In this document: piece by piece, positions 18,200 through 27,301 of the stretch | How the letters are laid out: each line of letters opens with the position of its first letter | Numbering within the stretch: the first letter of the stretch is position 1 | Source of the DNA: Xylanimonas allomyrinae | Lineage (GTDB): Bacteria; Actinomycetota; Actinomycetes; Actinomycetales; Cellulomonadaceae | Direction: 5' to 3' | DNA length: 64,000 nt | NCBI RefSeq assembly: GCF_004135345.1 | Contig: NZ_CP035495.1 | Coordinates: 682,001-746,000 of the forward strand | Made by a program: the position numbers and the translations under genes | The notes under the pieces: generated by a model | What the model was told of the DNA's origin: nothing | The model's input: only the letters and a program-made list of their open reading frames with translations | The model's database searches: none

Positions 18200-18757
18200 A
18201 TGCGCAGAGTGTCGGTGGTCGGGGCGGCGGGTGCCGGGAAGACGACGCTGTCGGCCCGCCTCGCCACCGCTCTCGGGAGCCGGCACGTCGAGCTCGACGC
18301 GTTCTTCTGGGGGCCGGACTGGACGCCGCGTCCTCCCGAGGCGTTCGAACGCGACGCCGAGCGCGCGCTGGGCGGCGAGACCTGGGTGGTCGACGGCAAC
18401 TACGCCGGGTTCCAGCCCCAGGTCTGGGCGCGTGCCGACACGGTCGTATGGGTCGACCCGCCGCGAGCCGTCGTGCTGCGCCAGGTCGTGGCGCGCACGC
18501 TGCGGCAGGCGGCCGGCCGCCGTGAGCTGTGGCCCGGCACGGGCAACCGGCAGCGCCTGACATGGCTCTGGCCGGCGCACGAACGCTCGATCCTGCGATG
18601 GACGTGGCGCCAGCTCGGCGAGCTCCCGCAGCGGTACGCCGCCGCGATGGGCGATCCGCAGAACGCGCACCTGACGTTCCACCGCCTGCGCACGCGCCGC
18701 GACATCGAGCGATTCCTCGCCGAGGCATCTCACGCCAGCGACACGAGCTCCCGGTAG
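18200..18757 (+). CDS. P-loop NTPase, adenylate kinase/topology-modulation (FlaR) type
   Basis: The product is 185 residues from the ATG at 18200. A Walker A (GAAGAGKTT) lies at residues 8-16, followed by LDAFFWGPDWTPRPPEAF and WVVDGNYAG, the pattern of small FlaR-like kinases. A TACGCT hexamer at 18188-18193 predicts a leaderless transcript. The last 28 bases overlap the convergent ABC-F gene. The substrate is unknown. Confidence 0.85.
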   Translation: MRRVSVVGAAGAGKTTLSARLATALGSRHVELDAFFWGPDWTPRPPEAFERDAERALGGETWVVDGNYAGFQPQVWARADTVVWVDPPRAVVLRQVVARTLRQAAGRRELWPGTGNRQRLTWLWPAHERSILRWTWRQLGELPQRYAAAMGDPQNAHLTFHRLRTRRDIERFLAEASHASDTSSR

Positions 18758-20328
18758 GCGTCGCTCCACAGGTCCTCGTCGCCGTCGGGCAGCAGCAGCA
18801 CCCGCTCGGGCTCCAGCGCGTCGACCGCGCCGTCGTCGTGCGTGACCATCACGACCGCGCCCTCGTACGTCTTGAGCGCGCCCAGGATCTCGGCGCGCGA
18901 GGCGGGGTCGAGGTTGTTCGTCGGCTCGTCGAGCAGCAGCACGTTGGCGCTCGACACCACGAGCGTCGCCAGCGCCAGGCGCGTCTTCTCGCCGCCCGAG
19001 AGCACGTTCGTCGGCTTGTCGGCGTCGTCGCCCGAGAACAGGAACGACCCGAGCACCGAGCGCACCTCGGTGTCGGTGAGGTCGGGAGCGGCGTGCCGCA
19101 GGTTCTCCACGACGGTCACGTCCATGTCGAGGGTGTCGTGCTCCTGCGCGTAGTAGCCGAGCTTGAGGCCGTGGCCGGGCACGACCTCGCCCGTGTCGGG
19201 CTTCTCCACGCCCGCGAGGATGCGCAGCATCGTCGTCTTGCCTGCGCCGTTGAGGCCCAGGATGACCACGCGCGAGCCGCGGTCGATCGCCAGGTCCACC
19301 CCGGTGAACACCTCGAGCGAGCCGTACGACTTCGACAGGTCGGAGGCCGTGAGGGGAGTGCGACCGCTCGGCGCGGGCTTCGGGAACCGCAGCCGCGCCA
19401 CCTTGTCGGCCTGGCGCACGCCCTCCAGCCCGCCCAGCATCGTCTCGGCGCGGCGGATCATGTTCTGCGCCGCGACGGCCTTGGTGGCCTTCGCCCGCAT
19501 CTTCTCGGCCTGCGCGAGCAGCGCGCCGGCCTTCTTCTCGGCGTTGGCACGCTCGCGGCGGCGGCGCTTCTCGTCCTGCTCGCGCTGTTCGAGGTACTTG
19601 TCCCAGCCGAGGTTGTACTGGTCGAGCTCGCCACGGTTGGCGTCCAGGTGGAACACCTTGTTGACCGTGTTGCGCAGCAGGTCGACGTCGTGGCTGATGA
19701 CGATGAACCCGCCCGGGTAGGTGCGCAGGTAGTCGCGCAGCCAGACGATCGAGTCGGCGTCCAGGTGGTTGGTCGGCTCGTCGAGCAGCAGCGTGCCGAC
19801 GCCGGAGAACAGGATGCGGGCCAGCTCGATGCGGCGGCGCTGGCCACCCGACAGGGTGCGCAGCGGCTGGGCGAGCACGCGGTCGTCGAGGCCCAGGTTG
19901 CTGGTGATGCGGTGCGCCTCGGACTCGGCGGCGTACCCGCCGGCGGCCAGGAACCGCGCCTCGAGCTTGGGGTAGCGCTCGAGCGCCGCCGTCATGGTGT
20001 CGGGGTCGGGGTCGGCCATCCTCGCCTCGGTCTCGCGCATCGCCTTGACGAGGTAGTCGAGGCCGCGCGCCGAGAGCACGCGGTCCATCGCGATGACGTC
20101 GAGATCGCCCGTGCGCGGGTCCTGCGGCAGGTAGCCGACGTCGGAGGCGCGCACGATCTGCCCGGCCGTGGGCTGGGTCTCGCCCGCGAGGGTCTTGGTG
20201 AGCGTCGTCTTGCCGGCGCCGTTGCGGCCCACGAGGCCGATGCGGTCGCCTGCGGCGATGCGGAAGCTCGTCTCGTGCAGCAGGACGCGGGCGCCGATGC
20301 GCAGCTCGACGCCGTGGGCGGTGATCAC
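18730..20328 (-). CDS. ABC-F family ATP-binding protein
   Basis: The product is 532 residues with two ABC domains. Domain 1 (1-250) has GRNGAGKTT, LSGGQRRRIELA and LLLDEPTNHLD. Domain 2 (about 325-520) has GLNGAGKTT, LSGGEKTRLALA and LLLDEPTNNLD. They are joined by a charged linker rich in Lys/Arg/Glu (about 255-310), as in ribosome-acting ABC-F proteins. There are no membrane segments. Members act at the ribosomal E site in translation or antibiotic protection; the subgroup cannot be fixed from sequence reading alone. Confidence 0.92.
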   Translation of the reverse strand: MITAHGVELRIGARVLLHETSFRIAAGDRIGLVGRNGAGKTTLTKTLAGETQPTAGQIVRASDVGYLPQDPRTGDLDVIAMDRVLSARGLDYLVKAMRETEARMADPDPDTMTAALERYPKLEARFLAAGGYAAESEAHRITSNLGLDDRVLAQPLRTLSGGQRRRIELARILFSGVGTLLLDEPTNHLDADSIVWLRDYLRTYPGGFIVISHDVDLLRNTVNKVFHLDANRGELDQYNLGWDKYLEQREQDEKRRRRERANAEKKAGALLAQAEKMRAKATKAVAAQNMIRRAETMLGGLEGVRQADKVARLRFPKPAPSGRTPLTASDLSKSYGSLEVFTGVDLAIDRGSRVVILGLNGAGKTTMLRILAGVEKPDTGEVVPGHGLKLGYYAQEHDTLDMDVTVVENLRHAAPDLTDTEVRSVLGSFLFSGDDADKPTNVLSGGEKTRLALATLVVSSANVLLLDEPTNNLDPASRAEILGALKTYEGAVVMVTHDDGAVDALEPERVLLLPDGDEDLWSDAYRELVSLA

Positions 20329-20447
20329 GGTGGGGGTGCCTCGAAGTCTGTGGGGGAGCGGGTGCCGTCGCGCGAGGGTCGGGCGTCGGCGACAGCGCCC
20401 GAGTCTAGCGGTGCGCGGGTGTCGGCCCCGCGACTTACCGTGAGCGC

Positions 20448-21353
20448 ATGACGTTCACGGAGGGCGGGAAGTTCGAGGGCGGCCGCGTCCGCAAGGGCGG
20501 CGGGGGCGGCCGGACGGGCATGATCGCGGGCGGCGGGCTCGGCGCCGTCGTGGTCGCGCTCCTGGCCTTGTTCTTCGGCAACGGAGGTGATCTCGGGCAG
20601 CTCGCCGGCGCACTCTCGGGCGCGGGCGAGCAGTCCCAGCCGCAGGTCGGTGACGGCGGGTTCGTCGACGAGTGCACGGCCGCGCAGGCGAACACCGACC
20701 TGGAGTGCGGGCTGTCGGCGACCATCCAGTCGCTCGACGCGTACTGGCAGGACGTGCTGCCCCGGCAGGCGGGCGTGCCGTACGCCCAGCCCGACGTCGT
20801 GAGCTTCAGCGGCTCGACGAACACCGCGTGCGGTCCCGCGACCGCCGACGTCGGCCCCTTCTACTGCCCGCCCGACCAGACCATCTATATCGACGTCAGC
20901 TTCTATCAGGAGCTGGAGACCCGGTTCGGCGCGTCGGGCGGCCCGCTGGCGCGCGAGTACGTCGTCGCGCACGAGATGGGCCACCACATCGAGAACCTCA
21001 TCGGGGCGATGGACGAGGCGCAGCGCGGCGGATCGGGCGCCGACTCGGACTCGGTCCGCATCGAGCTGGAGGCCGACTGCCTCGCCGGCATGTGGGCCTC
21101 GGCGGCGTCGTCGACGATCGACCCGGACACGGGAGTGGTGTTCCTCGAACCGCTGACGCAGCAGGACCTCCAGGACGCCGTCTCGGCCGCGCAGGCCGTC
21201 GGTGACGACCACATCCAGCAGCAGGCGACGGGCCAGATCCGCCCCGACCTGTTCACGCACGGCACGTCCGCACAGCGGGTGCGCTGGTTCCAGGTGGGTT
21301 ACGACGGGGGCACGCTGCGAAGCTGCGACGCCCTGCACGCCGAGCAGCTCTGA
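20448..21353 (+). CDS. Neutral zinc metallopeptidase (YpfJ family)
   Basis: The product is 301 residues. A cytosolic Gly/Lys-rich N-terminus is followed by a single membrane helix (about 24-43, MIAGGGLGAVVVALLALFFG) and an extracytoplasmic domain. The zinc site HEMGH begins at His175, with a later EADCLAGMWA providing the third ligand. Four Cys in the outer domain may form disulfides. A TACCGT hexamer at 20436-20441 fits a leaderless start. The family is membrane-anchored with few known substrates. Confidence 0.9.
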   Translation: MTFTEGGKFEGGRVRKGGGGGRTGMIAGGGLGAVVVALLALFFGNGGDLGQLAGALSGAGEQSQPQVGDGGFVDECTAAQANTDLECGLSATIQSLDAYWQDVLPRQAGVPYAQPDVVSFSGSTNTACGPATADVGPFYCPPDQTIYIDVSFYQELETRFGASGGPLAREYVVAHEMGHHIENLIGAMDEAQRGGSGADSDSVRIELEADCLAGMWASAASSTIDPDTGVVFLEPLTQQDLQDAVSAAQAVGDDHIQQQATGQIRPDLFTHGTSAQRVRWFQVGYDGGTLRSCDALHAEQL

Positions 21354-21393
21354 CCACCCGCGCGGTCCGGACCGCCTGCGCGACGAGCGCCGG

Positions 21394-22295
21394 TCACTCC
21401 TCGCCCAGTCCCGCGTCCTCGATCTCCTCGTCCGACGGCCTCCGCCGGCGTGGCGCGCGCGGCGCGCGCGTGCCCGCCTCTCCGGTGGCGAGCAGCAGGT
21501 CGCCCGCGGACGGCTGGGAGCCGCGCGTCTCGCGGCGCCACAGCACGAGGTACCCGCCGATCGCGCCGGCCGCGAAGACGCACCACTGGAACGTGTATGA
21601 CAGGTGCGAGCCGGGGTCGAGGTCGGGCGCGGGGAGCGCGAGCAACGACACCGGCAACGGCTCGGCCCCGACGGCGGTCCGCTCCGAACGCAGCTGCCCG
21701 TAGGTGCCCACGGTGCGACCGCCCGCCCACGTGTCCCCGTCCGCCCCGGCCGCCAGCACCTGCGCGGTCGAGATGGCCTGCACCTGGCCTGCCGGGGCCC
21801 CGCGGGTCGACGCCGGCTCGTCGGGGCGCAGCGTCACGGTCACGGTGACGTCGCCGCCCGGGGAGCGGCGAACGCGTCCGGTTCGCTCGAGTCCTCGCCG
21901 AGCGGCACGAACCCGCGGTCGACGACGATCACGATCCCGTCGTCGGACTCGAACGGCACCAGCACGTGGAAACCGGGCGTCGACTCGACCGGCCGGTTGC
22001 GCAGCAGCACCGTGTCCTGCGGCCGGTACCTCCCGGTCACGGTCGCGGGGCGGTACGCGTCGCCGGGTGCGAGCACCGCACCCGGTGCGGGCACCAGGTC
22101 CCGCAGCGCGACCGGCGTCGCACCGTAGTTCGCTTCCACGAGGTGGATCTGCGCCTCACGCGCGGTGTACCGGTGCCACTGCCAGACGGCTGCCAGCACG
22201 CACAGCGCGGCGAGCACGACGGCGCCGACGCCCAGCGTGACCCACTGACGGCGCGTTCGGGGCGCCGCGGCCTGGGGCGCGGTCGCGAGCGTCAT
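21394..22295 (-). CDS. SURF1 family protein, frameshifted as sequenced
   Basis: SURF1-type cytochrome oxidase assembly factor. From the ATG at 22295 a first helix (TLGVGAVVLAALCVLAAVWQ) leads into WHRYTAREAQ, then GRYRPQDTVLLRNRPVESTP, GFHVLVPF and VDRGFVP. The frame breaks at about 21855-21870 (CCCCGGGCGG), and coding resumes with VTVTLRPDEPASTRG through the second helix (YTFQWCVFAAGAIGGYLVLW). One added base gives 300 residues, the expected two-helix SURF1 length. Its ATG overlaps the upstream 84-residue gene, so the three genes at 21394-22927 form an operon. Confidence 0.86.
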
Positions 22296-22546
22296 GGGCG
22301 GGCGTCCGGGTCGAACCGGGCGAGGTCGGCGACGGGCACCGTCTGCTTCCAGTAGTCGCGGCGGCCGAGGAACTCCTCGAGCGTGGGCCGGTGCGTGTCG
22401 CACGCGAGCCAGACCTTGCGGCGCTGCGGCGTGTGGATCTTCGGGTTGTTCCACAGCAGGCCCCACGCTGCGGGGGCGCGGCATCCTTTGGCGGAGCAGA
22501 CGAGATCGCCCTCGGCGACCGGGTCGGCAGAGCCCAGCAGGTCCAT
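22292..22546 (-). CDS. Conserved small protein of unknown function
   Basis: The product is 84 residues. It contains a possible metal site, VCSAKGC and ACDTHR, around the conserved-looking segment AAWGLLWNNPKIHTPQRRKV. Its stop overlaps the SURF1 start, and its start directly abuts the DUF3099 stop. I know no function; the operon suggests a role linked to the membrane or respiratory chain. Confidence 0.75.
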   Translation of the reverse strand: MDLLGSADPVAEGDLVCSAKGCRAPAAWGLLWNNPKIHTPQRRKVWLACDTHRPTLEEFLGRRDYWKQTVPVADLARFDPDARP

Positions 22547-22927
22547 TCAGCCCTCCTCGTGCCCGGGTGCGGGGTCGACGTCGACGTGCTCGACGACGAC
22601 CGCGCCGTCGCGTGCGGGCGGCAGCTCTCGGGGCTGTGCGGGAGCCACCGCCGACGTGTCGTACTCGACCTTGTCGCGCCCCGCGTTGACGAGCAGCACG
22701 GCCACGTACGGGATGACGACCGCGAACGCGACCAGCGTCCAGCGGAGCCAGCCCGAGGCGACGTAGGCCCCGAGGAAGCACACCACACGGAAGCCCATCT
22801 GGAGCAGATAGCGGCGCATGCGGCGCGACTGGTCGTCGGCCAGGGACTGCGGCGCGTTCGTGATCGACGGCACCACGTCGTCCCGCCGGCGCGCGGGGAT
22901 GTGCGGCGTTGCCGCAGGGGTGCTCAC
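22547..22927 (-). CDS. DUF3099 membrane protein
   Basis: The product is 126 residues. The DUF3099 core is visible: SITNAPQSLADDQSRRMRRY, then LLQMGFRVVCFLGAY, with two membrane helices (about 43-60 and 66-82), and an acidic C-terminal tail. It is restricted to actinobacteria and its function is unknown. It is the first gene of the three-gene operon ending in SURF1. Confidence 0.85.
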   Translation of the reverse strand: MSTPAATPHIPARRRDDVVPSITNAPQSLADDQSRRMRRYLLQMGFRVVCFLGAYVASGWLRWTLVAFAVVIPYVAVLLVNAGRDKVEYDTSAVAPAQPRELPPARDGAVVVEHVDVDPAPGHEEG

Positions 22928-23076
22928 CCGGCCAGTCTACGAGCGCGGGGGAACACCTCCGTCAGTTGTAGGAATCCGGCAACTCAGGGCCGCGAAGCGG
23001 TCCGACGCGTGCGCGTGGCCGACGCCCGTGGCGGGGTACGTTCGCAGACGGCCGACCTCCGACGAAAGGAACCGCT

Positions 23077-23844
23077 GTGACCACGACCCCTCGTGTCCCC
23101 GCCCCGGATGCCTCCGCGCCGCGACCCGAGGGTGGCCGGCCACCCCGCGTCGTCGTCGTCACCGGGGCGTCGCGCGGCATCGGCCGGGCGACCGCCGAGG
23201 CCTTCGTCGCCGCGGGAGACACCGTCGCTGCGCTGCACCGAGGCGGCGACGTGCCCGAGGGGGCGCACGGATATGTGGCCGACGTCACCGACGCCGACGC
23301 GGTGGACCGTGCCTTCACGGCGATCGAGCAGGAGCTCGGCGCGGTCGAGGTGCTCGTGGCCAACGCCGGAGTCACGCGCGACGGGCTGCTGCTGCGCATG
23401 AGCGACGAGGACTTCGACGCCGTCGTGAACACCAACCTCACGGGCACGTTCCGGGTGGTCCGCCGCGCGTCCAAGGGCATGATCCGCCTGCGCCGGGGCC
23501 GCATCGTGATGATCGGGTCGGTCGTGGGCCTGTACGGCGGCGCAGGCCAGGTCAACTACGCGGCGTCGAAGGCGGCGCTCGTGGGCATGGCTCGCTCGAT
23601 CACGCGCGAGCTCGGCGGGCGCGGGATCACGGCCAACGTCGTCGCGCCCGGCTTCGTCGAGACGGCGATGACGGCCGTGCTGCCCGAGGACACGCAGAAG
23701 CAGTACAAGGCCGCGATCCCCGCAGGGCGGTTCGCCACCGTGGACGAGGTCGCGGGCGTCGTCCAGTTCCTCGCCTCCGACGCCGCGGCCTACGTCTCGG
23801 GTGCGGTGATTCCCGTCGACGGTGGTCTCGGGATGGGCCACTGA
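23077..23844 (+). CDS. fabG: 3-oxoacyl-[ACP] reductase
   Basis: The product is 255 residues from the GTG at 23077, with AAAGGAACC upstream. It is a short-chain dehydrogenase with the NADPH loop TGASRGIG (29-36), the NAG motif near 96 and the catalytic Ser148, Tyr161 and Lys165 (YAASK). It is followed 49 bases later by fabI, the gene for the next reductive step of fatty-acid elongation, so the role is type II fatty-acid synthesis. A Pro-rich N-terminal extension of about 22 residues precedes the fold. Confidence 0.93.
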   Translation: MTTTPRVPAPDASAPRPEGGRPPRVVVVTGASRGIGRATAEAFVAAGDTVAALHRGGDVPEGAHGYVADVTDADAVDRAFTAIEQELGAVEVLVANAGVTRDGLLLRMSDEDFDAVVNTNLTGTFRVVRRASKGMIRLRRGRIVMIGSVVGLYGGAGQVNYAASKAALVGMARSITRELGGRGITANVVAPGFVETAMTAVLPEDTQKQYKAAIPAGRFATVDEVAGVVQFLASDAAAYVSGAVIPVDGGLGMGH

Positions 23845-23893
23845 CGGCCGCCTTCGCTACTCTCCCCCCAGCACAGTCCACCGAAAGGTCATC

Positions 23894-24664
23894 ATGGGTC
23901 TGCTCGACGGCAAGAAGCTCCTCGTCACCGGTGTGCTCACGGACAGCTCGATCGCGTTCCACGCGGCGCGCCTCGCGCAGGAGGAGGGTGCCCAGGTCGT
24001 GCTCTCGTCGTTCGGCCGCCAGATGAAGCTCACGCAGGCGTTCTCGCGGCGACTGCCCGTCGAGGCGCCCGTCGTGCCGCTCGACGTGACGAGCCAGGAG
24101 GACCTCGACGGCCTCGCCGACGCGGTGCGGGCCGCCGGTCTGGACCGCCTCGACGGCGTCGTCCACTCGATCGGGTTCGCGCCGCAGTCGGTCATGGGCG
24201 GCAACTTCCTCACGGGCACCTGGGAGGACGTCGCCACCGCGATCCAGGTGTCGACGTTCTCGTACAAGTCGCTCGCCGTGGCGGCCAAGCCCCTCATGTC
24301 GGCGGGCAGCGCCGTCGTCGGCCTGACGTTCGACGCCCAGTTCGCGTGGCCCGTCTACGACTGGATGGGCGTCGCGAAGGCCGGGCTCGAGTCGGCCAAC
24401 CGCTACCTGGCACGCGACCTCGGCCCCGACGGCATCCGCGCGAACCTCGTCTCGGCAGGGCCGATCCGCACGACGGCCGCGAAATCGATCCCGGGCTTCG
24501 AGACGATGGAGGACGCGTGGCCGCGCCGGGCGCCGCTGGGCTGGGACCAGACGACGGCCGAACCTGCTGCACGCGCTGTCGTCGCTCTGCTGTCGGACTG
24601 GTTCCCCGCCACGACAGGTGAGATCGTTCACGTCGACGGTGGCGTCCACGCCATGGGGCAGTGA
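23894..24664 (+). CDS. fabI: Enoyl-[ACP] reductase (NADH), InhA-like
   Basis: The product is 256 residues. It opens MGLLDGKKLLVTGVLTDSSI, the InhA-like start, with active-site Tyr155 and Lys162 in VYDWMGVAKAGLESANRYLA. It catalyses the last reduction of each fatty-acid elongation round. The fabG-fabI pair matches the mycobacterial fabG1-inhA arrangement. AAAGGTC precedes the ATG. Confidence 0.95.
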   Translation: MGLLDGKKLLVTGVLTDSSIAFHAARLAQEEGAQVVLSSFGRQMKLTQAFSRRLPVEAPVVPLDVTSQEDLDGLADAVRAAGLDRLDGVVHSIGFAPQSVMGGNFLTGTWEDVATAIQVSTFSYKSLAVAAKPLMSAGSAVVGLTFDAQFAWPVYDWMGVAKAGLESANRYLARDLGPDGIRANLVSAGPIRTTAAKSIPGFETMEDAWPRRAPLGWDQTTAEPAARAVVALLSDWFPATTGEIVHVDGGVHAMGQ

Positions 24665-24689
24665 CGACGGTGACGACCAGTGAGGGACG

Positions 24690-25202
24690 ATGAGCGCACG
24701 ACGTCTTGTGCTCCTGCGGCACGCCAAGGCTGAGCCAGGCCGTGACCGCGTGCCGGACGAGATGCGACCGCTGACGACCAACGGCCGCAACCAGGCCACC
24801 CGTGTCGGCAAGGCGTTCGCGGGTGCGGGCCTGGTCCCCGATCTCGTCCTCGTCTCGACGGCGCTGCGCACGCGCCAGACGTGGGAGCTGTTGTCGCGGC
24901 AGGTCGACGACCTCGCCGCGGACGTGCAGCTGCGTGCCGAGCTCTACGAGGCCTCGGTCGCCGACGTCCTCGACCTCGTCCGCGAGGCCGACGACGGCGT
25001 GGGCACGGTCCTGGTCGTCGGCCACGAGCCGACGATGGCGGCCGCCGCCGCGCACCTCGCGGGGCCGGGCTCGGACGACGCGGCGCTCGCCCAGGTGCGC
25101 GTGGGCGTGCCGACGGCGACCTACTCGATCCTCGAGTCGGACTCCGAGTGGGCAGCGTGGGGCCGTTCGGGTGCCCGGCTGCTGTCGGTCGCCCGGCCGT
25201 AG
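24690..25202 (+). CDS. SixA-type histidine phosphatase
   Basis: The product is 170 residues of the phosphoglycerate-mutase superfamily. The catalytic LRHAKAEP (His11) lies near the N-terminus and the second His is in VVGHEPTM. The small size and the TNGRNQATRVG segment match SixA-like phosphohistidine phosphatases. It lies 25 bases after fabI, with GAGGGACG before the ATG, and the transcript ends at the hairpin at 25211. The target is unknown. Confidence 0.88.
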   Translation: MSARRLVLLRHAKAEPGRDRVPDEMRPLTTNGRNQATRVGKAFAGAGLVPDLVLVSTALRTRQTWELLSRQVDDLAADVQLRAELYEASVADVLDLVREADDGVGTVLVVGHEPTMAAAAAHLAGPGSDDAALAQVRVGVPTATYSILESDSEWAAWGRSGARLLSVARP

Positions 25203-25210
25203 GACCCGCA

Positions 25211-25259
25211 AAGGGACCCGGGTCTGCCGTCGGTCACGACGGACGGGCCCGGGTCCCTT
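25211..25259. terminator. Bidirectional terminator between sixA and serB
   Basis: The perfect 12-base arms AAGGGACCCGGG (25211-25222) and CCCGGGTCCCTT (25248-25259) enclose a smaller stem (CCGTC/GACGG). The hairpin sits between two convergent genes, and its A/T ends give a short U run in either direction. Confidence 0.8.
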
Positions 25260-25297
25260 CGCGCACGGTCTTGCCCGACGCCGTCGGGCGAGCGGTG

Positions 25298-25972
25298 TCA
25301 GGCGTGCGGTGTCAGGCGGTCCACGATCTCGAGGACCTCGTCGAGGCGCCCGTCGACCGCGTGGCCGGCCTGGGCGCGCACCACGGGCTTCGCCCGGTAG
25401 GCCACGCCCACGCCCGCGGCCGCGATCATGTCGAGGTCGTTGGCGCCGTCGCCGACGGCGACCGTGTCCGCCAGGGCCACGCCCTCGGCGTCGGCCCACT
25501 CGCGCAGCGTCGCCGCCTTGACCGATCTGTCGACGACCGTGCCCACCGTGCGGCCCGTCAGCACCCCGTCGGCGATCTCGAGCCGGTTGGCGCGCACGCG
25601 CGTGATGCCCAGTGACGCCGCGAGCGGCCCGACGACCTCCTCGAAGCCTCCCGAGACCAGCCCGAACGCCCAGCCTCGCCGATGGCACTCGGCGACGAGG
25701 TCGGCGGCACCGGGCGAGAGCACGACCGCCGCACGGACGTCGTCGAGCGCGCCGACCGGGACCCCGGCGAGCGTCGCCACGCGTTCGCGCAGCGACGCCG
25801 CGAAGTCCAGCTCGCCCCGCATGGCACGCTCGGTCACCGCGGCGACCTGGTCGCGTGTGCCAGCATGCTCGGCGAGGAGCTCGATGACCTCCTGCTGGAT
25901 GAACGTGGAGTCGACGTCGGTGACGACGAGGCGTCGTCGAGACGGGGCCTGCGGCCCGGGGGCGTGAGTCAC
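25298..25972 (-). CDS. serB: Phosphoserine phosphatase
   Basis: The product is 224 residues from a GTG that overlaps the glgC stop (GTGA). It is an HAD-superfamily enzyme: nucleophile motif DVDST (Asp19, Asp21), the [12 protein letters not shown] segment carrying the motif II Ser, and [16 protein letters not shown] as motif III. It makes L-serine from phosphoserine in the cytosol. It lacks the N-terminal ACT domain of longer actinobacterial SerB proteins. It is co-transcribed with glgC. Confidence 0.9.
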   Translation of the reverse strand: MTHAPGPQAPSRRRLVVTDVDSTFIQQEVIELLAEHAGTRDQVAAVTERAMRGELDFAASLRERVATLAGVPVGALDDVRAAVVLSPGAADLVAECHRRGWAFGLVSGGFEEVVGPLAASLGITRVRANRLEIADGVLTGRTVGTVVDRSVKAATLREWADAEGVALADTVAVGDGANDLDMIAAAGVGVAYRAKPVVRAQAGHAVDGRLDEVLEIVDRLTPHA

Positions 25973-27210
25973 GTGACGATTGTGCCCTTCGGCACCACGG
26001 TGATGCCCGACTCGGTCACGGTGAACCCGCGGGCCCGGTCCTCCTCGTGGTCGACGCCGATGCGGGCGCGCTCGCCCACGACGACGTTCTTGTCGAGCAC
26101 GGCGCGGTGGACCTGGGCGTGGCGGTACACCTGCACGTCGTCCATGAGGACGGCGTTGGTGACCGTGGCCCACGAGTGGAGGTGGACGCCCGGCGACAGG
26201 ATCGACCCGGCGACCGTCGCACCCGAGACGAGCACGCCGGGGGAGACGATCGAGTCCGCGGCGTGACCGAGGCGACCGGGGCCCGCGTGCACGAACTTGG
26301 CCGGCGGCAAGCCGATGTACCCCGTGTAGACAGGCCACTCGTCGTTGTAGAGGTTGAACACCGGCTGGATCGCGATGAGGTCCTTGTTGGCCTCGAAGTA
26401 GGCGTCCATGGTGCCCACGTCGCGCCAGTAGTCGCGGTCGCGGTCGGTCGAGCCCGGCACGTCGTTGCGGATGAAGTCGTAGACGCCGGCGGTGCCCTGC
26501 TCGACGAACGCCGGGATGATGTCGCCGCCCATGTCGTGGCGCGAGTTCGGGTCGGCGGCGTCCTTGGTGACGGCCTCGACGAGCGCTTCGGTGTCGAAGA
26601 CGTAGTTGCCCATGGAGGCCAGGACCTCCTGCGGGGAGTCCGGCAGGCCGACGGGGTTGACCGGCTTCTCGAGGAACTCGCGGATGCGGTCGGGCTGGGT
26701 CGGGTCGACGTCGATCACACCGAACTGGTCGGCGAGCGCGATCGGCTGGCGGATCGCCGCGACGGTCGCGCGGGCTCCGGTCTCGACGTGTGCCGCGACC
26801 ATCTGCGAGAAGTCCATGCGGTACACGTGGTCGGCGCCCACGACGACAACGATGTCCGGTCGCTCGTCCTCGATGATGTTGAGGCACTGGTAGATGGCGT
26901 CCGCGCTGCCGAGGTACCAGTGCTTGCCCACGCGCTGCTGCGCCGGCACCGACGACACGTAGTTGCCCAGCAACGGAGACATGCGCCACGTCTTGGACAC
27001 GTGCCTGTCGAGCGAGTGCGACTTGTACTGGGTCAGCACGACGACACGCAGGTAGCGGGAGTTGATGATGTTCGAGAGCGCGAAGTCGATGAGGCGGTAG
27101 ATCCCGCCGAACGGCACCGCGGGCTTGGCGCGGTGAGCGGTCAGCGGCATCAGCCTCTTGCCCTCGCCACCGGCGAGGACGATCGCGAGCACGCGGGGGT
27201 TAGACGCCAT
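25969..27210 (-). CDS. glgC: Glucose-1-phosphate adenylyltransferase
   Basis: The product is 413 residues. The nucleotidyltransferase signature [20 protein letters not shown] lies at the N-terminus, then [14 protein letters not shown], a [13 protein letters not shown] active-site region, and a C-terminal left-handed beta-helix ([16 protein letters not shown]). It makes ADP-glucose for glycogen or for the maltose-1-phosphate route. It is divergent from the glgA-type synthase, so the two committed steps share one 91-base intergenic region. Confidence 0.95.
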   Translation of the reverse strand: MASNPRVLAIVLAGGEGKRLMPLTAHRAKPAVPFGGIYRLIDFALSNIINSRYLRVVVLTQYKSHSLDRHVSKTWRMSPLLGNYVSSVPAQQRVGKHWYLGSADAIYQCLNIIEDERPDIVVVVGADHVYRMDFSQMVAAHVETGARATVAAIRQPIALADQFGVIDVDPTQPDRIREFLEKPVNPVGLPDSPQEVLASMGNYVFDTEALVEAVTKDAADPNSRHDMGGDIIPAFVEQGTAGVYDFIRNDVPGSTDRDRDYWRDVGTMDAYFEANKDLIAIQPVFNLYNDEWPVYTGYIGLPPAKFVHAGPGRLGHAADSIVSPGVLVSGATVAGSILSPGVHLHSWATVTNAVLMDDVQVYRHAQVHRAVLDKNVVVGERARIGVDHEEDRARGFTVTESGITVVPKGTIVT

Positions 27211-27301
27211 GGCATGACCCTATTGCCGAGCGCGCCGACGTGCGCTGCCAGGCCGCGACGTGTCCGTAGCGTGGCGCCGCGTCGCTCGCTACCGTGAGCG
27301 C